Shown: in pieces, positions 34,799 to 43,984 of the stretch
Layout of the letters: each line of letters begins with the position of its first letter
Position numbering within the stretch: the first letter of the stretch is position 1
Source: Palsa-504 sp963808615
Lineage (GTDB): Bacteria > Actinomycetota > Actinomycetes > Streptosporangiales > Streptosporangiaceae
Direction: 5' to 3'
DNA length: 64,000 nt
Assembly (NCBI GenBank): GCA_963808615.1
Contig: CAWEGV010000011.1
Span: 806,001 to 870,000, forward strand
The notes under the pieces: generated by a model
What the model saw: the letters and a program-made list of their open reading frames with translations, nothing else
Databases searched by the model: none
Told to the model about the DNA's origin: nothing
Translations under genes and position numbers: made by a program

Positions 34799-34938
34799 GC
34801 GATCAACTCCTCTTCTGCCAGGGCGTCCTTGCCCCGGCCACGGATCCGTCCGCTCAATACAACACTGTCGCCGCTGCCCCGCGCCACCCACTCCGGGTGA
34901 GAGCCGGGCCACAGGCGCAGACTCCCCCGGAACTCACC

Positions 34939-36543
34939 TCACCCGCTGAGCCTGCTCAGCAGGTCCGTGCCGTCGGGGCTGCCCAGGCCAGAGCAGGCGT
35001 CCCAGCCCGGTCCGGCCGAGTAGGCGCCGTTGTTCCCTTCGGTGATGTCATGGAAGCCCGCCACGGCGGCGCCCGGGGTCACGCCCGCGTACAGGGTCGG
35101 CTGGATCAGGCCGAACCGTTTGCCGGTCGCCTCCGCCAGCCGGGCGATCAGCGCCGACCACAGCGGCGCCACCGCGCTGGTCCCCCCCACCACCTGGGCC
35201 TGGCCGTCGGCGTAGATCTGGTACCCGGTGGCCGGGTCGGCGTTGCCCGTCACGTCCGGCACGCCGCGCCCGCCGTCGCCGCCCGGGGCGCTCTTCCCGT
35301 CCGCCTGGGCCGGGACCCCCGCGTTCGCCTGCCAAGACGGCGTGTCGAACTGGTCACTGACCCCGCCGCCTCCGGCTCCCTCGTTACTCGCCAGCTCGTT
35401 CCAGACCACCTCCGAGCTGATCGAGCCGGTGGCCGTGTCGGCCAGCAGCTTGGTCCCGCCGCAGCCCAGCGCGTACGGGCTGGACGCGGGGAAGTCGACG
35501 TGCTGCTGGCCGTCGTTGACGCCGTCGGTGCTGCCGTTGTCGCCCGCGGCCGCGCACACGGTGATGCCGAGCGCCGCCGCGTCGGACATCGCCGCGTTCA
35601 TCGCCGACAGGCCCTGCGAGGTCCAGGAGTCCTCGGACTGCCCCCAGCTGATCGAGATGGCGATGGGTGCCGGGCTCGCCTGCGCGGCATCGGAGATCGC
35701 GTCCACGAAGCCCTGGTCGCCGTTGTTCGGCGCGAAGTACACCACCTGCGCCGCGCCGGGCGCGACGGCGCCGATGACGTCGATATCCAGGTTGACCTCC
35801 ACGTCGGCCCCACTGGGGTCCGACCCTGGCGCATTGGTGGCCCCGTCCACGCTGGCCGCGGTGACCGAGGGGGTGGGAGTGATGCCCAGCCCGCTGAAGT
35901 ACGTGTCGAGGTCGCTCTGCGAGAAGCCGCCGCCGAGTTCGATGACCGCGATCGTCTGCCCGGCGCCGGTGGTCCCGGCCGGGAAGTCGTAGATGTCGGC
36001 CACCTGGTTCGGCTGGTACGACGGGCCGGGGGCGGCGGCAGGCCCGGGAGCACCCCTGGTCCTGAAGTGCGGCTGGAACTCCGGCCGGGTGTCCAGGCCG
36101 AGCACCGCGGTGACCACGCCGTCCAGCGCGGCCGGCACGTACAACGGCCCCTCGCGGTAGCGGTGCGTGACCATCCGGCCTTGGTGGTCCGGGCTGCTGA
36201 CCTGGGTCAGCGTGGTGCCGAACACGCTGGCCAGCTCGGCGAGGGTCCCCGCCACCTTGATCCGGCGGGTGGCCGGGTAGACCGCGGTGACCTGCAGGGG
36301 GGCCAGTTCCTGGCGGACCAGGGCCACGTCGGCCGGGTCTGCCCCGTACCGCTGCGCCAGTTCCTCGCTGGTCAGCACCGTCGGCCCGGCCACGATCTCC
36401 TCGGGCAGCTCGGCCCGCCGCCTGACGATCACCGTCACCTCGGCCCGCTGCGAGGTATCCAGCGGCCCGGCCGCCGCCGCCCCGGGTATCGGCGCACGGT
36501 CGCTGCCGTCTAGCCGCACCAAATGTCCAGATTCATCCGGCAT
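34939..36543 (-). CDS. S53 (sedolisin/kumamolisin) serine-carboxyl peptidase precursor
   Basis: 534 aa proenzyme, normally secreted and active at acidic pH. An N-terminal prodomain (about 1-165; EVTVIVRRRAELP at its start) is followed by the catalytic domain: the Glu/Asp of the triad in EVNLDIDV, oxyanion Asp in the AAAGDNG region, the Ser in GGTSAVAPLWSAL, and the calcium site DITEGNNG-x6-GWDACSGLGSPDG at the C-terminus. All expected catalytic residues are seen. There is no obvious signal peptide, as is usual for the kumamolisin type. ATG 36543 has GGGAG 6 bases upstream; an inverted repeat lies about 90-115 bp further upstream. Confidence 0.93.
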   Translation of the reverse strand: MPDESGHLVRLDGSDRAPIPGAAAAGPLDTSQRAEVTVIVRRRAELPEEIVAGPTVLTSEELAQRYGADPADVALVRQELAPLQVTAVYPATRRIKVAGTLAELASVFGTTLTQVSSPDHQGRMVTHRYREGPLYVPAALDGVVTAVLGLDTRPEFQPHFRTRGAPGPAAAPGPSYQPNQVADIYDFPAGTTGAGQTIAVIELGGGFSQSDLDTYFSGLGITPTPSVTAASVDGATNAPGSDPSGADVEVNLDIDVIGAVAPGAAQVVYFAPNNGDQGFVDAISDAAQASPAPIAISISWGQSEDSWTSQGLSAMNAAMSDAAALGITVCAAAGDNGSTDGVNDGQQHVDFPASSPYALGCGGTKLLADTATGSISSEVVWNELASNEGAGGGGVSDQFDTPSWQANAGVPAQADGKSAPGGDGGRGVPDVTGNADPATGYQIYADGQAQVVGGTSAVAPLWSALIARLAEATGKRFGLIQPTLYAGVTPGAAVAGFHDITEGNNGAYSAGPGWDACSGLGSPDGTDLLSRLSG

Positions 36544-36628
36544 TGTTACTCCCGCTCAGGTAGGTGCCGGGGATTCGCGTTCGACCCCCCAGGGCGAATT
36601 CTTCCGTGCCGGACGGTGAGCCACGGCC

Positions 36629-36658
36629 CGTTCGGAAAAGAACGATCTTATCCGAACG
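36629..36658. promoter_or_regulatory. Inverted and direct repeat upstream of the sedolisin gene
   Basis: CGTTCGG (36629-36635) and CCGAACG (36652-36658) form an inverted repeat, and GAACGATC occurs twice within 36640-36662. The region 36620-36740 is AT-richer than the surroundings and sits between the upstream racemase-like gene's stop (36747) and the sedolisin start. An operator in the sedolisin promoter is plausible; the repeat could equally be a hairpin terminator for the upstream gene. Confidence 0.4.
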
Positions 36659-36746
36659 ATCTATGGCGTCAGCGTCGGTATCACGTCGGCCGGATCGGTG
36701 GTTTTCGCTGGAAATGCCGGTATTGCGAGTCGCTATTCGGGGCGGG

Positions 36747-38054
36747 CTAGAAAAAGGCGTGCACCGCATCGGTCACGTCCCCGTCGTCGCTCACCACCAC
36801 CAGGACGCGCCACTTATCGAGCGTGGTGCAGGGGTGCGAAATGCCCAGGGCGACCAGGTCGCCGGGCGCCAGGGCGGCGCCGGGGTCCACGCGCAGGTAG
36901 GCGTGCTGGTCGTTGAGCTCGGTGATGTGGCCGCCCGCCACGCTCCTGTCGCGTCCGCCGTCGGATCCCAACACCCGCACCGGCACCGGGAGGCCCTTGT
37001 CGAAGCCGGCGTCGCGGCGCCCCGCGCCCAGCAGGGCCAGGCCCGGCTCGGGCCGGGATAGCACCTGCGCCCACAGTTCGAGCGCGGGGCGTAGCGCCGG
37101 CGCGTCCGGGGCGTCGCGGGCGCCCGGCGAGACCGTGCCGTAGAACCCGTGATCGTAGGTGAGGTATGCGCCGCTGCGCAGCACGACCTGCGGCGCGGCG
37201 CTGCTACCCGCGCGATCGGCGGTCAGCTCCTCGGCGACCACGTCGAAGTATGCGCTGCCGCCCGCGGTCACGATGGGCTCGGCCGGGCCTGCCTCGGCCA
37301 CGGTGGCGGCCAGGGCGCGGAGCCGTCGGCAGAACGAGGCGACCCGGCCGATCGTCTGCGCCTGCGTGTCGCCGGAGATGGTCCCCTCGAACCCGGCTGC
37401 GCCCGCCACCGTGAGCGTGCCGGCCGCGTTCGCCGCCTTGGCCACGGCCAGCACCTGCTCTTCGGTCCGGCAGCCGGTGCGCCCGCCGGCGTGCCCGATC
37501 TCCACCAGGACCGGCAGCGGGCGGCCAGGGCGGTCATGCTCCAGGGCCCGGTCCAGGATCTGCACGCCCTCCAGGCTGTCCACGTAGCAGTAGGCCTCGA
37601 AGCCGGGATCGGCGGCCAGCTCGGCGGCCAGCCAGGCGATGCCCGCCCGGTCTACCAGCTCGTTGGCCAGCAGCAAGCGCGGGAACCCGAACGTCCGGTA
37701 GGTCTGCATCTGGCCGATGGTCGCGACCGTGATCCCCCAGGCGCCGTACCTGAGTTGCTGGGCGGCCAGTTCGGGGGACATGGCGGTCTTGCCGTGCGGG
37801 GCCAGCGCCACGCCCGCCCGCGCGCAGTACCCGGCCATCGCCGCCATGTTGTCCCGCAGCGCGCTCTCGCGCAGCGTGAGCAGCGGATAGGTCAATCCCG
37901 CCGCGTGCAACGACGGCCGGGCCGCCGCCAGCGTCGCGGCGCTGACCGCGCTTCCCCCGGCCAGCGATCCGAAGCCCTTCTCGACCGGCTCGATGGGACG
38001 CTCGCGAAGTGCGCGCAGCCGTTCTTCCAGCAGGGGCGGCACCGGGTACGTCAC
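36747..38054 (-). CDS. D-serine dehydratase-like / D-threonine aldolase-fold PLP enzyme
   Basis: 435-aa fold-type III PLP protein with an alanine racemase-like barrel and a DSD1 C-terminal domain. Seen: LAPHGKTAMSPELAAQQL with the PLP lysine, IGHAGGRTGCRTEEQVLAVAKA, FEGTISGD, the zinc/active-site region HITELNDQHAYLRV and HPCTTLDKWRVL. The motif set is that of amino acid deaminase/D-serine dehydratase-like enzymes. GTG 38054 has GGAGG 5-6 bases upstream. The substrate (D-Ser, D-Thr or another beta-hydroxy D-amino acid) is not decidable. It lies next to a divergent MFS gene. Confidence 0.88.
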   Translation of the reverse strand: MTYPVPPLLEERLRALRERPIEPVEKGFGSLAGGSAVSAATLAAARPSLHAAGLTYPLLTLRESALRDNMAAMAGYCARAGVALAPHGKTAMSPELAAQQLRYGAWGITVATIGQMQTYRTFGFPRLLLANELVDRAGIAWLAAELAADPGFEAYCYVDSLEGVQILDRALEHDRPGRPLPVLVEIGHAGGRTGCRTEEQVLAVAKAANAAGTLTVAGAAGFEGTISGDTQAQTIGRVASFCRRLRALAATVAEAGPAEPIVTAGGSAYFDVVAEELTADRAGSSAAPQVVLRSGAYLTYDHGFYGTVSPGARDAPDAPALRPALELWAQVLSRPEPGLALLGAGRRDAGFDKGLPVPVRVLGSDGGRDRSVAGGHITELNDQHAYLRVDPGAALAPGDLVALGISHPCTTLDKWRVLVVVSDDGDVTDAVHAFF

Positions 38055-38270
38055 TGCGGCCTCCGTTCTCCCTGCGGTCCTGGCCGAAACGTATCACCGC
38101 ACATTCGCCGGCCAACGCGCCCGGCCGCTGCGGCCGGGCCACGCCCCGCTGCCACCATGGGTGACCGATTCCGTACTACTTGTTGCGATATGTACCGCTA
38201 CTGGGTCATGATGATGAACCGGGGCGCGGATGCCGGCCGCGGACGATAGGGCCAAGACGGAAGGGTCACA

Positions 38271-39560
38271 GTGGAGGGTGCTGTGCCGCCGCGTGCCACC
38301 TACCGCGACGTATTCGCGGTACGCGAGTTCCGGGCCGTGTGGCTGGCCGAGCTCCTCTCGGTGGCGGGCGACCGCCTGGCCCTGGTCGCTCTCACCCTGC
38401 TGGTCTACGATCGCACCAGCTCGCCGCTGCTGGCCGCCGTGACCTGGGCGGCCGGCTACCTGCCCTGGGTGATCGGCGGCTTGTTCCTGGCCAGCCTGGC
38501 CGACCGGCGCCCGCGGCGCTCGGTGATGGTGACCTGCGATGTGGTCCGCGCCGTCCTGGTGGCGGCCATGGCCCTGCCGCACGTGCCGATCTGGGCCCTG
38601 GTGGCGCTGTTGTTCGCGGTCACGATGTTCGCGCCCCCGTTCGAGTCGGCGCGGGCCGCCGTCACCGCCGACATCCTGCACGGCGAGCCTTACGCCCTGG
38701 GCACGGCGGCGCTGCAGACCACCATGATGAGCGGTGAGGTGGCCGGCGCGATCGTGGGAGGAGTCGCGGTCGCCTTCCTCGGCGTGCGGCCGTCGCTGGC
38801 CATCGACGCCGCCACGTTCGTGCTCTCCGGCTTGCTGATCGGCCTGGGTGTCCGCGCCCGGCCCGCGGCCGCCGCGCCGGACACCGCCCGCGCGTCGTCG
38901 CTGGCCCGGATGCGGGAGGGATTTCGGCTGGTCTTCGGCAACCAGGCGCTCCGCATCCTGGTCCTGCTCGGCTGGCTGGCCGCTTTCTACACGATTCCGC
39001 AGGCCGTCGCCGCCCCCTACGTGCACAAACTCGGCGGAGGGCCGATCGCGACCGGCCTGGTGGTGGCCTCCACGGTGGCCACCACCATGATCGCCACGCC
39101 GCTGTTCACCAGGTTCGTCGGCCCGCGCCTGCGGCTCGCCCTGATGGGGCCGCTGGCCGTGCTCACCTGCGCGACGCTGGTCCTGACCGGCCTCCGTCCG
39201 GGTCTTGCCGTCTCACTGGTGATCTTTTCCATCTCGGCCGCGTTCGGCATCTACCAGATCGCAGCCAACACCGCATTCGTGGTCAGGGTGCCCAACCAAC
39301 AGCGGGCCCAGGCGTTCGGCCTGGCCAACATGGGGGTGATTGTCGGCCAGGGGGCCGCTTTCATCGCGGCCGGCGCCGCCGCGGAGGTGGTGTCTCCGGC
39401 GGTGGTCATCGCCATCGGGGGCGGGATCGGTGCCGTCATTGCTGTCGTGCTGACGCTCAGGTGGCGTCACGTGTCACCACCCGGCGGACGTCATACGGCG
39501 GGACGGGGTCCAGGTCGCGCCGCGACTGGAACTTCGGTGCCACTACGTCGATCTGGATAG
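38271..39560 (+). CDS. MFS transporter
   Basis: About 429 aa (425 if GTG 38283, which has GGAGGG 4 bases upstream, is used; GTG 38271 also has AAGGG). Seen: FRAVWLAELLSVAGDRLALVALTLLVYDRT at the N-terminus, ASLADRRPRRSVMVTCD (motif A-like), about 12 hydrophobic segments and a mid loop SSLARMREGFRLVFGNQALRIL. The type resembles the enterobactin/macrolide exporters of the DHA3-like branch. It follows a divergent promoter region shared with the racemase-fold gene. Substrate unknown. Confidence 0.9.
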   Translation: MEGAVPPRATYRDVFAVREFRAVWLAELLSVAGDRLALVALTLLVYDRTSSPLLAAVTWAAGYLPWVIGGLFLASLADRRPRRSVMVTCDVVRAVLVAAMALPHVPIWALVALLFAVTMFAPPFESARAAVTADILHGEPYALGTAALQTTMMSGEVAGAIVGGVAVAFLGVRPSLAIDAATFVLSGLLIGLGVRARPAAAAPDTARASSLARMREGFRLVFGNQALRILVLLGWLAAFYTIPQAVAAPYVHKLGGGPIATGLVVASTVATTMIATPLFTRFVGPRLRLALMGPLAVLTCATLVLTGLRPGLAVSLVIFSISAAFGIYQIAANTAFVVRVPNQQRAQAFGLANMGVIVGQGAAFIAAGAAAEVVSPAVVIAIGGGIGAVIAVVLTLRWRHVSPPGGRHTAGRGPGRAATGTSVPLRRSG

Positions 39561-39924
39561 CAGCGGCGAGCGGATTCGGATCAAGTCATTCGGATCAAGT
39601 CCACGTGTCGCGCATTGCGGACTCCCTTCTCACGCCGTGCTGACTGGATGCTAGGCAACCGTCAATTCCAGCTGACGCGCATGATTGCCTCTCCCTCCCG
39701 CATCCAAAATGCGGTCGTTAACGAACCTGCCGCGTTAAGCACGCCAGGTAATCGTCGCCGGTCAATCACCATTTAGCGCCTGATTGAGGGACAATGTGGC
39801 CGAATCGGACGCAATAGTGCCCAAGATGGCCTAGATGAGCTAAGGTAGCTATACGGAGCTAGTCCTTTACGGTGAGCTTCCGACTAGACAGGAGCCTATC
39901 CAGTCCCATCGGGAACGGCGGACC
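39561..39924 (+). promoter_or_regulatory. Intergenic region holding leader copy 1 of the GGDEF pair
   Basis: 364 bp. From 39762 onward it matches the region before the second GGDEF gene (43819-43984), with shared blocks TCAATCACCATTT, CCGAATCGG, CAATAGTGCCCA, ATGAGCTA(A/T)GGTAGCTATACGGAGCTA and TTACGGTGAGCT. In this copy the ATGAGC at 39834 is closed at once by TAA, so a long N-terminal extension is impossible; the start must be 39925. The left part (39561-39760) shows nothing else. Confidence 0.55.
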
Positions 39925-41244
39925 ATGAAAGCCTCGTCCATCACTCGCCGCGCGCTGGGGTACGCGCCGGTGCGCACGTGGGCCTGGTGGAAGCTTCCCT
40001 GGCCGCTGCGCTGCTACGTCGGCGCCGCGCCGCTGGCCATGGTCGTGCTGATTGCCTACGCGATCCCGCGGACGACCTGGTACGCCGCGGACCTGTGGAA
40101 GTTCTTGCTGCTGCTGGGTTGTGCGCTGGTCTCGGTGGTGGCTACCCCGCGCAACGCGTACCTGAAGAGCGGGATGGTGCGGGACTTCATCACCGCCTGG
40201 GTGCTGCCGGTGGCGATCCTGCTGCCGCCGGTCTACGCCATGATGATGCCGATCCCGCTGTACCTGCTCACCCAGTGGCGGTCACCCTACGGCTTCGTGT
40301 ACCGCCGGGTGTTCAGCGCTGCGGCCATCTCCCTGGCCTACGGTGCGGCGTCGGTGCTGTTCCGGGTGTTCCCTGACTCGTTTGCCGGGCCCTCGATCGG
40401 CACCGGGGTGCACGCCCTGACCTGGACGCTGGCCGTCGCCGTGTGCGAGATCATCGGCGGCCGGGGTCACCACTTCCTCATCGTGAGCGCGATCAAGCTG
40501 TCCGATCCGAGCGTCTCGGTACGCGCCCTGGAACTGAACCGCGAGGCGCTGCAGGGCGACTTCGCCGAGTTCGACCTGGGGATCCTGATCACGGTCGTGG
40601 TGGCGGTCAACGTGGTGCTGGCCATCTTCGCGGTGCCCACCGTGCTGCTCGCCCGCAGGTTCATGATGCACGCCCAGCTCGTGGTCCAATCCCGGATCGA
40701 CACCAAGACCGGCCTGCTCAACGCGGCCACCTGGGAGAGCGAGGCGATGATCGAGCTCGCCCGCGCCATCAGGACCCGGACCCCGCTGTCGATCGCGCTG
40801 GTGGACATCGATCACTTCAAGGCGGTCAACGACACCCATGGCCACCTGGTGGGGGACAAGGCGCTGCGGGCGGTCACCGACGCGCTGCGCAGTGACCTGC
40901 GCGCCTACGACCTGGCCGGGCGGTTCGGCGGCGAGGAGTTCGCGATCCTGCTGCCGCACACCCGGGAGATCGACGCGATCAACGTGGCCGAGCGCCTGCG
41001 CGCCCACGTCGCCTCGATGGCCATCCCGGTCAACGACCACGACGGGTCCGCGGGCCACATCACGCTCACCATCTCGGTCGGCGTGGCGGCCCTCGACGGC
41101 TCGAGCCGGACGCTGACGGCTCCCGACGGCTCGACGCGCGAGCTGGCCGACCTGCTGGCCGCTGCCGATGCCGCTCTGTACCACGCGAAGGAAACTGGTC
41201 GTAACAAGACCCACGTAACCCCTGCGGCCGCGCGGGCGTCCTGA
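39925..41244 (+). CDS. Membrane-anchored GGDEF diguanylate cyclase, copy 1
   Basis: 439 aa. N-terminal membrane module of about six segments (31-48, 58-74, 89-116, 128-146, 161-178, 217-246), then a GGDEF domain (about 255-430): DTKTGLLNAATW, DIDHFKAVNDTHGHLVGDKAL, the inhibitory I-site RAYD (326-329), the active-site GGEEF (335-339), and ISVGVAAL. All catalytic and I-site residues are present, so it should make cyclic-di-GMP under feedback control. The start is fixed by the TAA upstream in frame. It is the paralogue of the gene at 43985, with glmS and a small gene between them. Confidence 0.93.
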   Translation: MKASSITRRALGYAPVRTWAWWKLPWPLRCYVGAAPLAMVVLIAYAIPRTTWYAADLWKFLLLLGCALVSVVATPRNAYLKSGMVRDFITAWVLPVAILLPPVYAMMMPIPLYLLTQWRSPYGFVYRRVFSAAAISLAYGAASVLFRVFPDSFAGPSIGTGVHALTWTLAVAVCEIIGGRGHHFLIVSAIKLSDPSVSVRALELNREALQGDFAEFDLGILITVVVAVNVVLAIFAVPTVLLARRFMMHAQLVVQSRIDTKTGLLNAATWESEAMIELARAIRTRTPLSIALVDIDHFKAVNDTHGHLVGDKALRAVTDALRSDLRAYDLAGRFGGEEFAILLPHTREIDAINVAERLRAHVASMAIPVNDHDGSAGHITLTISVGVAALDGSSRTLTAPDGSTRELADLLAAADAALYHAKETGRNKTHVTPAAARAS

Positions 41245-41261
41245 CCGGGTCCCCAGTGACC

Positions 41262-41337
41262 GCGCGTGCCTCCTGATCGCATCCCGCAACCGGCGCGTGC
41301 CTCCTGATCGCATCCCGCAACCGGCGCGTGCCTCCTG
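41262..41337. repeat. 31-bp tandem repeat, two copies plus a partial third
   Basis: A 31-bp unit beginning GCGCGTGCCTCCTGATCGC is repeated exactly at 41262-41292 and 41293-41323; a third copy matches for 14 bases (41324-41337). It lies just after the first GGDEF gene and before the small gene ahead of glmS. It looks like recent slippage; I see no function. Confidence 0.8.
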
Positions 41338-41475
41338 GCCGGATAGCCCTGCCACCCTTTTCCCCCGGTTCTGGGCGCCGAGACGCTATGATCGGACGTC
41401 AACCGGGCAAACATCCCCCGTTCTTTGCCCGGAAACGGGCAGAAAACTTGCCTAAACCGTGAATCGGCACTAGGA

Positions 41476-41751
41476 ATGAGCATGCCCAACCCAGTCCCGC
41501 AGGACCTCGCGCGCTACCTGGCCGCCTCCACCGGGCTGCCGCAGCCCACCACGGTCCGGGTCATCGCCGACGTCACCGCCTACTTCGGCGAGACGCTCGA
41601 GGAGTTCGTCCGCAGGCGCCACGCCGAACTGCAGCGACGCCAGCACCGCAACCAGGAGATCTGGCCTGTGATCGCGGCCGAGCTCCGGCAGCGCCGGTTT
41701 GCCGCGCCCGGGCTGTCGGAACGCCAGCTCCGGCGCATCGTCTACGGCTAG
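41476..41751 (+). CDS. Small conserved-looking basic protein upstream of glmS
   Basis: About 89-91 aa from ATG 41476 or 41482 (AGGA 6 bases before the second). I do not recognise a family. Seen: mostly helical, AEL(Q/R)RRQHR and ELRQRRFAAPGLSERQLRRIVYG, Arg-rich, with DVTAYFGETLEEFVRRRH in the middle that suggests a small DNA- or RNA-binding helical protein. Its coding bias fits its neighbours. It is read into glmS after a gap of 19 bp, so it is probably the first gene of a glmS transcript. Confidence 0.6.
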   Translation: MSMPNPVPQDLARYLAASTGLPQPTTVRVIADVTAYFGETLEEFVRRRHAELQRRQHRNQEIWPVIAAELRQRRFAAPGLSERQLRRIVYG

Positions 41752-41770
41752 CCGCGAAGGAGAAGTCCAA

Positions 41771-43618
41771 GTGTGCGGAATCGTGGGTTACATCGGCCGC
41801 AGGGACGCCACCCCCATCCTGCTCGAGGGTCTCAGGAGCCTGGAATACCGGGGCTACGACTCGGCCGGCCTGGCGGTCATCCACCGGAACAGGCTCCAGG
41901 TCACCAAGACCGCGGGGCGCGTCCAGGATCTCAGGGACCGGGTCAGCGACCGCGCCAAGGCCACCATCGGCATCGGCCACACGCGATGGGCCACGCATGG
42001 CGAGCCGAACGACATCAACGCCCACCCGCACACCGACGCCGAAGGCCGGATCGCGGTCGTGCACAACGGCATCATCGAGAACGCCGAGCAGCTCAGGGAC
42101 ACCCTGGCCGGTCAGGGCGTGAAGCTGGTCAGCGACACCGACACCGAGGCGCTTGCCCACCTGATCGCCGCCGAGGCCGGTGACGATAACCACCCGGTTC
42201 CCCTGGAGGAGGCGGTCCGCCGTGCGCTGCGTGGCGTGGAGGGCACGTACGGCCTGGTCGTGCTGGATATCAAGCATCCGAACGAGCTCGTGGTGGCACG
42301 TAACGGCAGCCCCATCGTGCTAGGCATCGGCGATTCGGAGATGTTCGTGGCCTCCGATGTCGCCGCGCTGGTGCGCTACACCAAGCAGGTCGTGTACCTC
42401 GACGACGCCGAGGTGGCCACGGTACGAGCCGCCGACTATCGCGTGGTGTCGCTGGACGAGTCCGGCCGGCACGGCACGGACGCCAGCAGGGCGCCTACCA
42501 CCGTGGAGGCCGAGGCCGGTGACTACGAGCTCGGCCCGTACGAGGATTACATGCGCAAGGAGATCCACGAGCAGCCGGAGGCGCTGCGGCGCGCGCTGCG
42601 CGGCAGGCTCGACGACAGGTTCTGCACGGCCAAGCTGGGCGGCATCAACCTGGACGCGCGCCAGCTCAGGTCGATCAGGCAGGTCAAGTTCCTCGGCTGC
42701 GGCTCGGCCTACTACGCCGGCCAGATGGGCGCGGTGCTGGTCGAGGAACTGGCTCGCATCCCGTCCGACGCCGAGCCCGCATCGGAGTTCAGGTACCGCA
42801 ACCCGGTGGTGGACCCGGACACGCTCTACGTGGCGGTCAGCCAGTCCGGCGAGACGCTGGACACGCTGATGGCGGTCCAGGAACTGCGCCGCAAGGGCGG
42901 CCAGGTCATCGGCGCGGTCAACGTGGTGGGCAGCGCGATCGGGCGCGAATGCGGTCACGGTGTCTTCCTGCACGCGGGCCCGGAGATCGCGGTCGCGTCC
43001 ACCAAGGCGCTGACCAATATGGCGGCCACGTTCGCCATGCTCGCCTTGCTGCTGGGCCGGGTCCGTGACCTGTCCTCCGCGTCTGGCCAGCGAATCGTGG
43101 CCGGACTGCGCGCTCTGCCCGGGCAGATCGAGCAGATCCTGGCCGGCGAGGAGCAGATCGCCGAGATCGCCCGCACGTTCGCCGCCGCCGAGCACATGTT
43201 CTTCATCGGCCGGGTCCGCGGCTGGCCGGTGGCCCGCGAGGGTGCGCAGAAGCTCAAGGAGGTCTCCTACCTGCATGCCGAGGCCTACCAGGCATCCGAG
43301 CTGAAGCACGGCCCGCTCGCCCTGATCAACTCCTCGATGCCGAGCATGGTCGTGGTGCCCGCCGACGAACTGCTGTCCAAGAACATCTCCACTATCGAGC
43401 AGATCAAGGCCCGCGGCGGTCCGGTCATCGCGGTCACCAGTGCCGAGCTGCCCCCGGACCTGGCCGATGCCGTGATCCGCGTCCCCAGCGGCGAACCCGA
43501 GCTGGATCCGCTGCTGCTGAACGTGCCGCTGCAGATGCTGGCCTACCACGTCGCGGCCAAGCTGGGCCGGGATATCGACAAGCCCCGCAACCTGGCCAAG
43601 AGCGTCACCGTGGAGTAA
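41771..43618 (+). CDS. glmS: Glutamine-fructose-6-phosphate aminotransferase (GlmS)
   Basis: Makes glucosamine 6-phosphate for peptidoglycan from fructose 6-phosphate and glutamine; cytoplasmic. 615 aa from GTG 41771, chosen because the N-terminal nucleophile Cys must follow the start (MCGIVGYIGRRD) and AAGGAG lies 9 bases upstream. Seen: the glutaminase part with RGYDSAG, TRWATHGEPN and the NGIIEN strand, a linker, and two SIS domains with GCGSAYYAGQ and SQSGETLDTL, ending in NLAKSVTVE. Full length. It is flanked on both sides by GGDEF paralogues. There is no glmS ribozyme upstream; the gap is only 19 bp. Confidence 0.96.
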   Translation: MCGIVGYIGRRDATPILLEGLRSLEYRGYDSAGLAVIHRNRLQVTKTAGRVQDLRDRVSDRAKATIGIGHTRWATHGEPNDINAHPHTDAEGRIAVVHNGIIENAEQLRDTLAGQGVKLVSDTDTEALAHLIAAEAGDDNHPVPLEEAVRRALRGVEGTYGLVVLDIKHPNELVVARNGSPIVLGIGDSEMFVASDVAALVRYTKQVVYLDDAEVATVRAADYRVVSLDESGRHGTDASRAPTTVEAEAGDYELGPYEDYMRKEIHEQPEALRRALRGRLDDRFCTAKLGGINLDARQLRSIRQVKFLGCGSAYYAGQMGAVLVEELARIPSDAEPASEFRYRNPVVDPDTLYVAVSQSGETLDTLMAVQELRRKGGQVIGAVNVVGSAIGRECGHGVFLHAGPEIAVASTKALTNMAATFAMLALLLGRVRDLSSASGQRIVAGLRALPGQIEQILAGEEQIAEIARTFAAAEHMFFIGRVRGWPVAREGAQKLKEVSYLHAEAYQASELKHGPLALINSSMPSMVVVPADELLSKNISTIEQIKARGGPVIAVTSAELPPDLADAVIRVPSGEPELDPLLLNVPLQMLAYHVAAKLGRDIDKPRNLAKSVTVE

Positions 43619-43723
43619 CGCCGCCGCCGTCACCTTGCGTATAAGCAATGCCCGCGTCCGTCATCACGCCGCGTAAAAGTCTGTCCGGCTCTCATCACGC
43701 CACGTATAAAACGAACCGGGCCG

Positions 43724-43742
43724 CGGGCATTATAAATGCCCG
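43724..43742. terminator. Perfect hairpin downstream of glmS
   Basis: CGGGCATT (43724-43731), ATA, then AATGCCCG (43735-43742) make a perfect 8-bp stem with a 3-base loop, 105 bp after the glmS stop. No T-run follows, so it is either a Rho-independent-like terminator of the actinobacterial kind or an operator for the second GGDEF gene. Just before it are two copies of TCATCACGCC (43661-43670 and 43692-43701), 31 bp apart. Confidence 0.45.
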
Positions 43743-43818
43743 CAATCACGGCGAAACTGGCTCGTAACTGAACCGGAGCGGCAATAGGGCCGTATGTACG
43801 CCGGGTAATCATGACTCG

Positions 43819-43984
43819 TCAATCACCATTTCCCCTGCCGCGCCGGAAGGCGCTACCCGAATCGGGGGGGTCAATAGTGCCCACGCTGGCCCAGATGAGC
43901 TATGGTAGCTATACGGAGCTACTCCCTTACGGTGAGCTGCCGGTTCGGCAGGAGCCTGCCGAGTCCCATCCCGAACGGTGGACC
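43819..43984 (+). promoter_or_regulatory. Leader copy 2 of the GGDEF pair
   Basis: 166 bp homologous to 39762-39924. Here the ATGAGC at 43894 is followed by TAT instead of TAA, so the frame is open back to 43811. The differences between the two copies are spread over all codon positions, with many non-synonymous changes, so the conservation looks like duplicated untranslated DNA rather than protein sequence. In this copy CTGCCG-GTT-CGGCAG could form a hairpin near 43939-43953. Confidence 0.55.

Noticed and set aside
39834..39924. N-terminal extension of the first GGDEF protein
   Set aside because: The ATG at 39834 is closed by TAA after two codons, and no other start lies before 39925.
41760..41771. 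glmS ribozyme upstream of glmS
   Set aside because: The gap to the previous gene is only 19 bp and holds a ribosome site; no room for the ribozyme fold, which is in any case typical of Firmicutes.
43811..43984. In-frame N-terminal extension of the second GGDEF protein (starts at 43811 or 43894)
   Set aside because: Differences from copy 1 are spread over all codon positions and copy 1 has a stop there; no ribosome site precedes either start.
43819..43984. Cyclic-di-GMP-I riboswitch in the shared GGDEF leader
   Set aside because: The conserved GCAAACC and GACGCAAAGCC-like elements are not seen in either copy, so I list only a conserved leader of unknown type.
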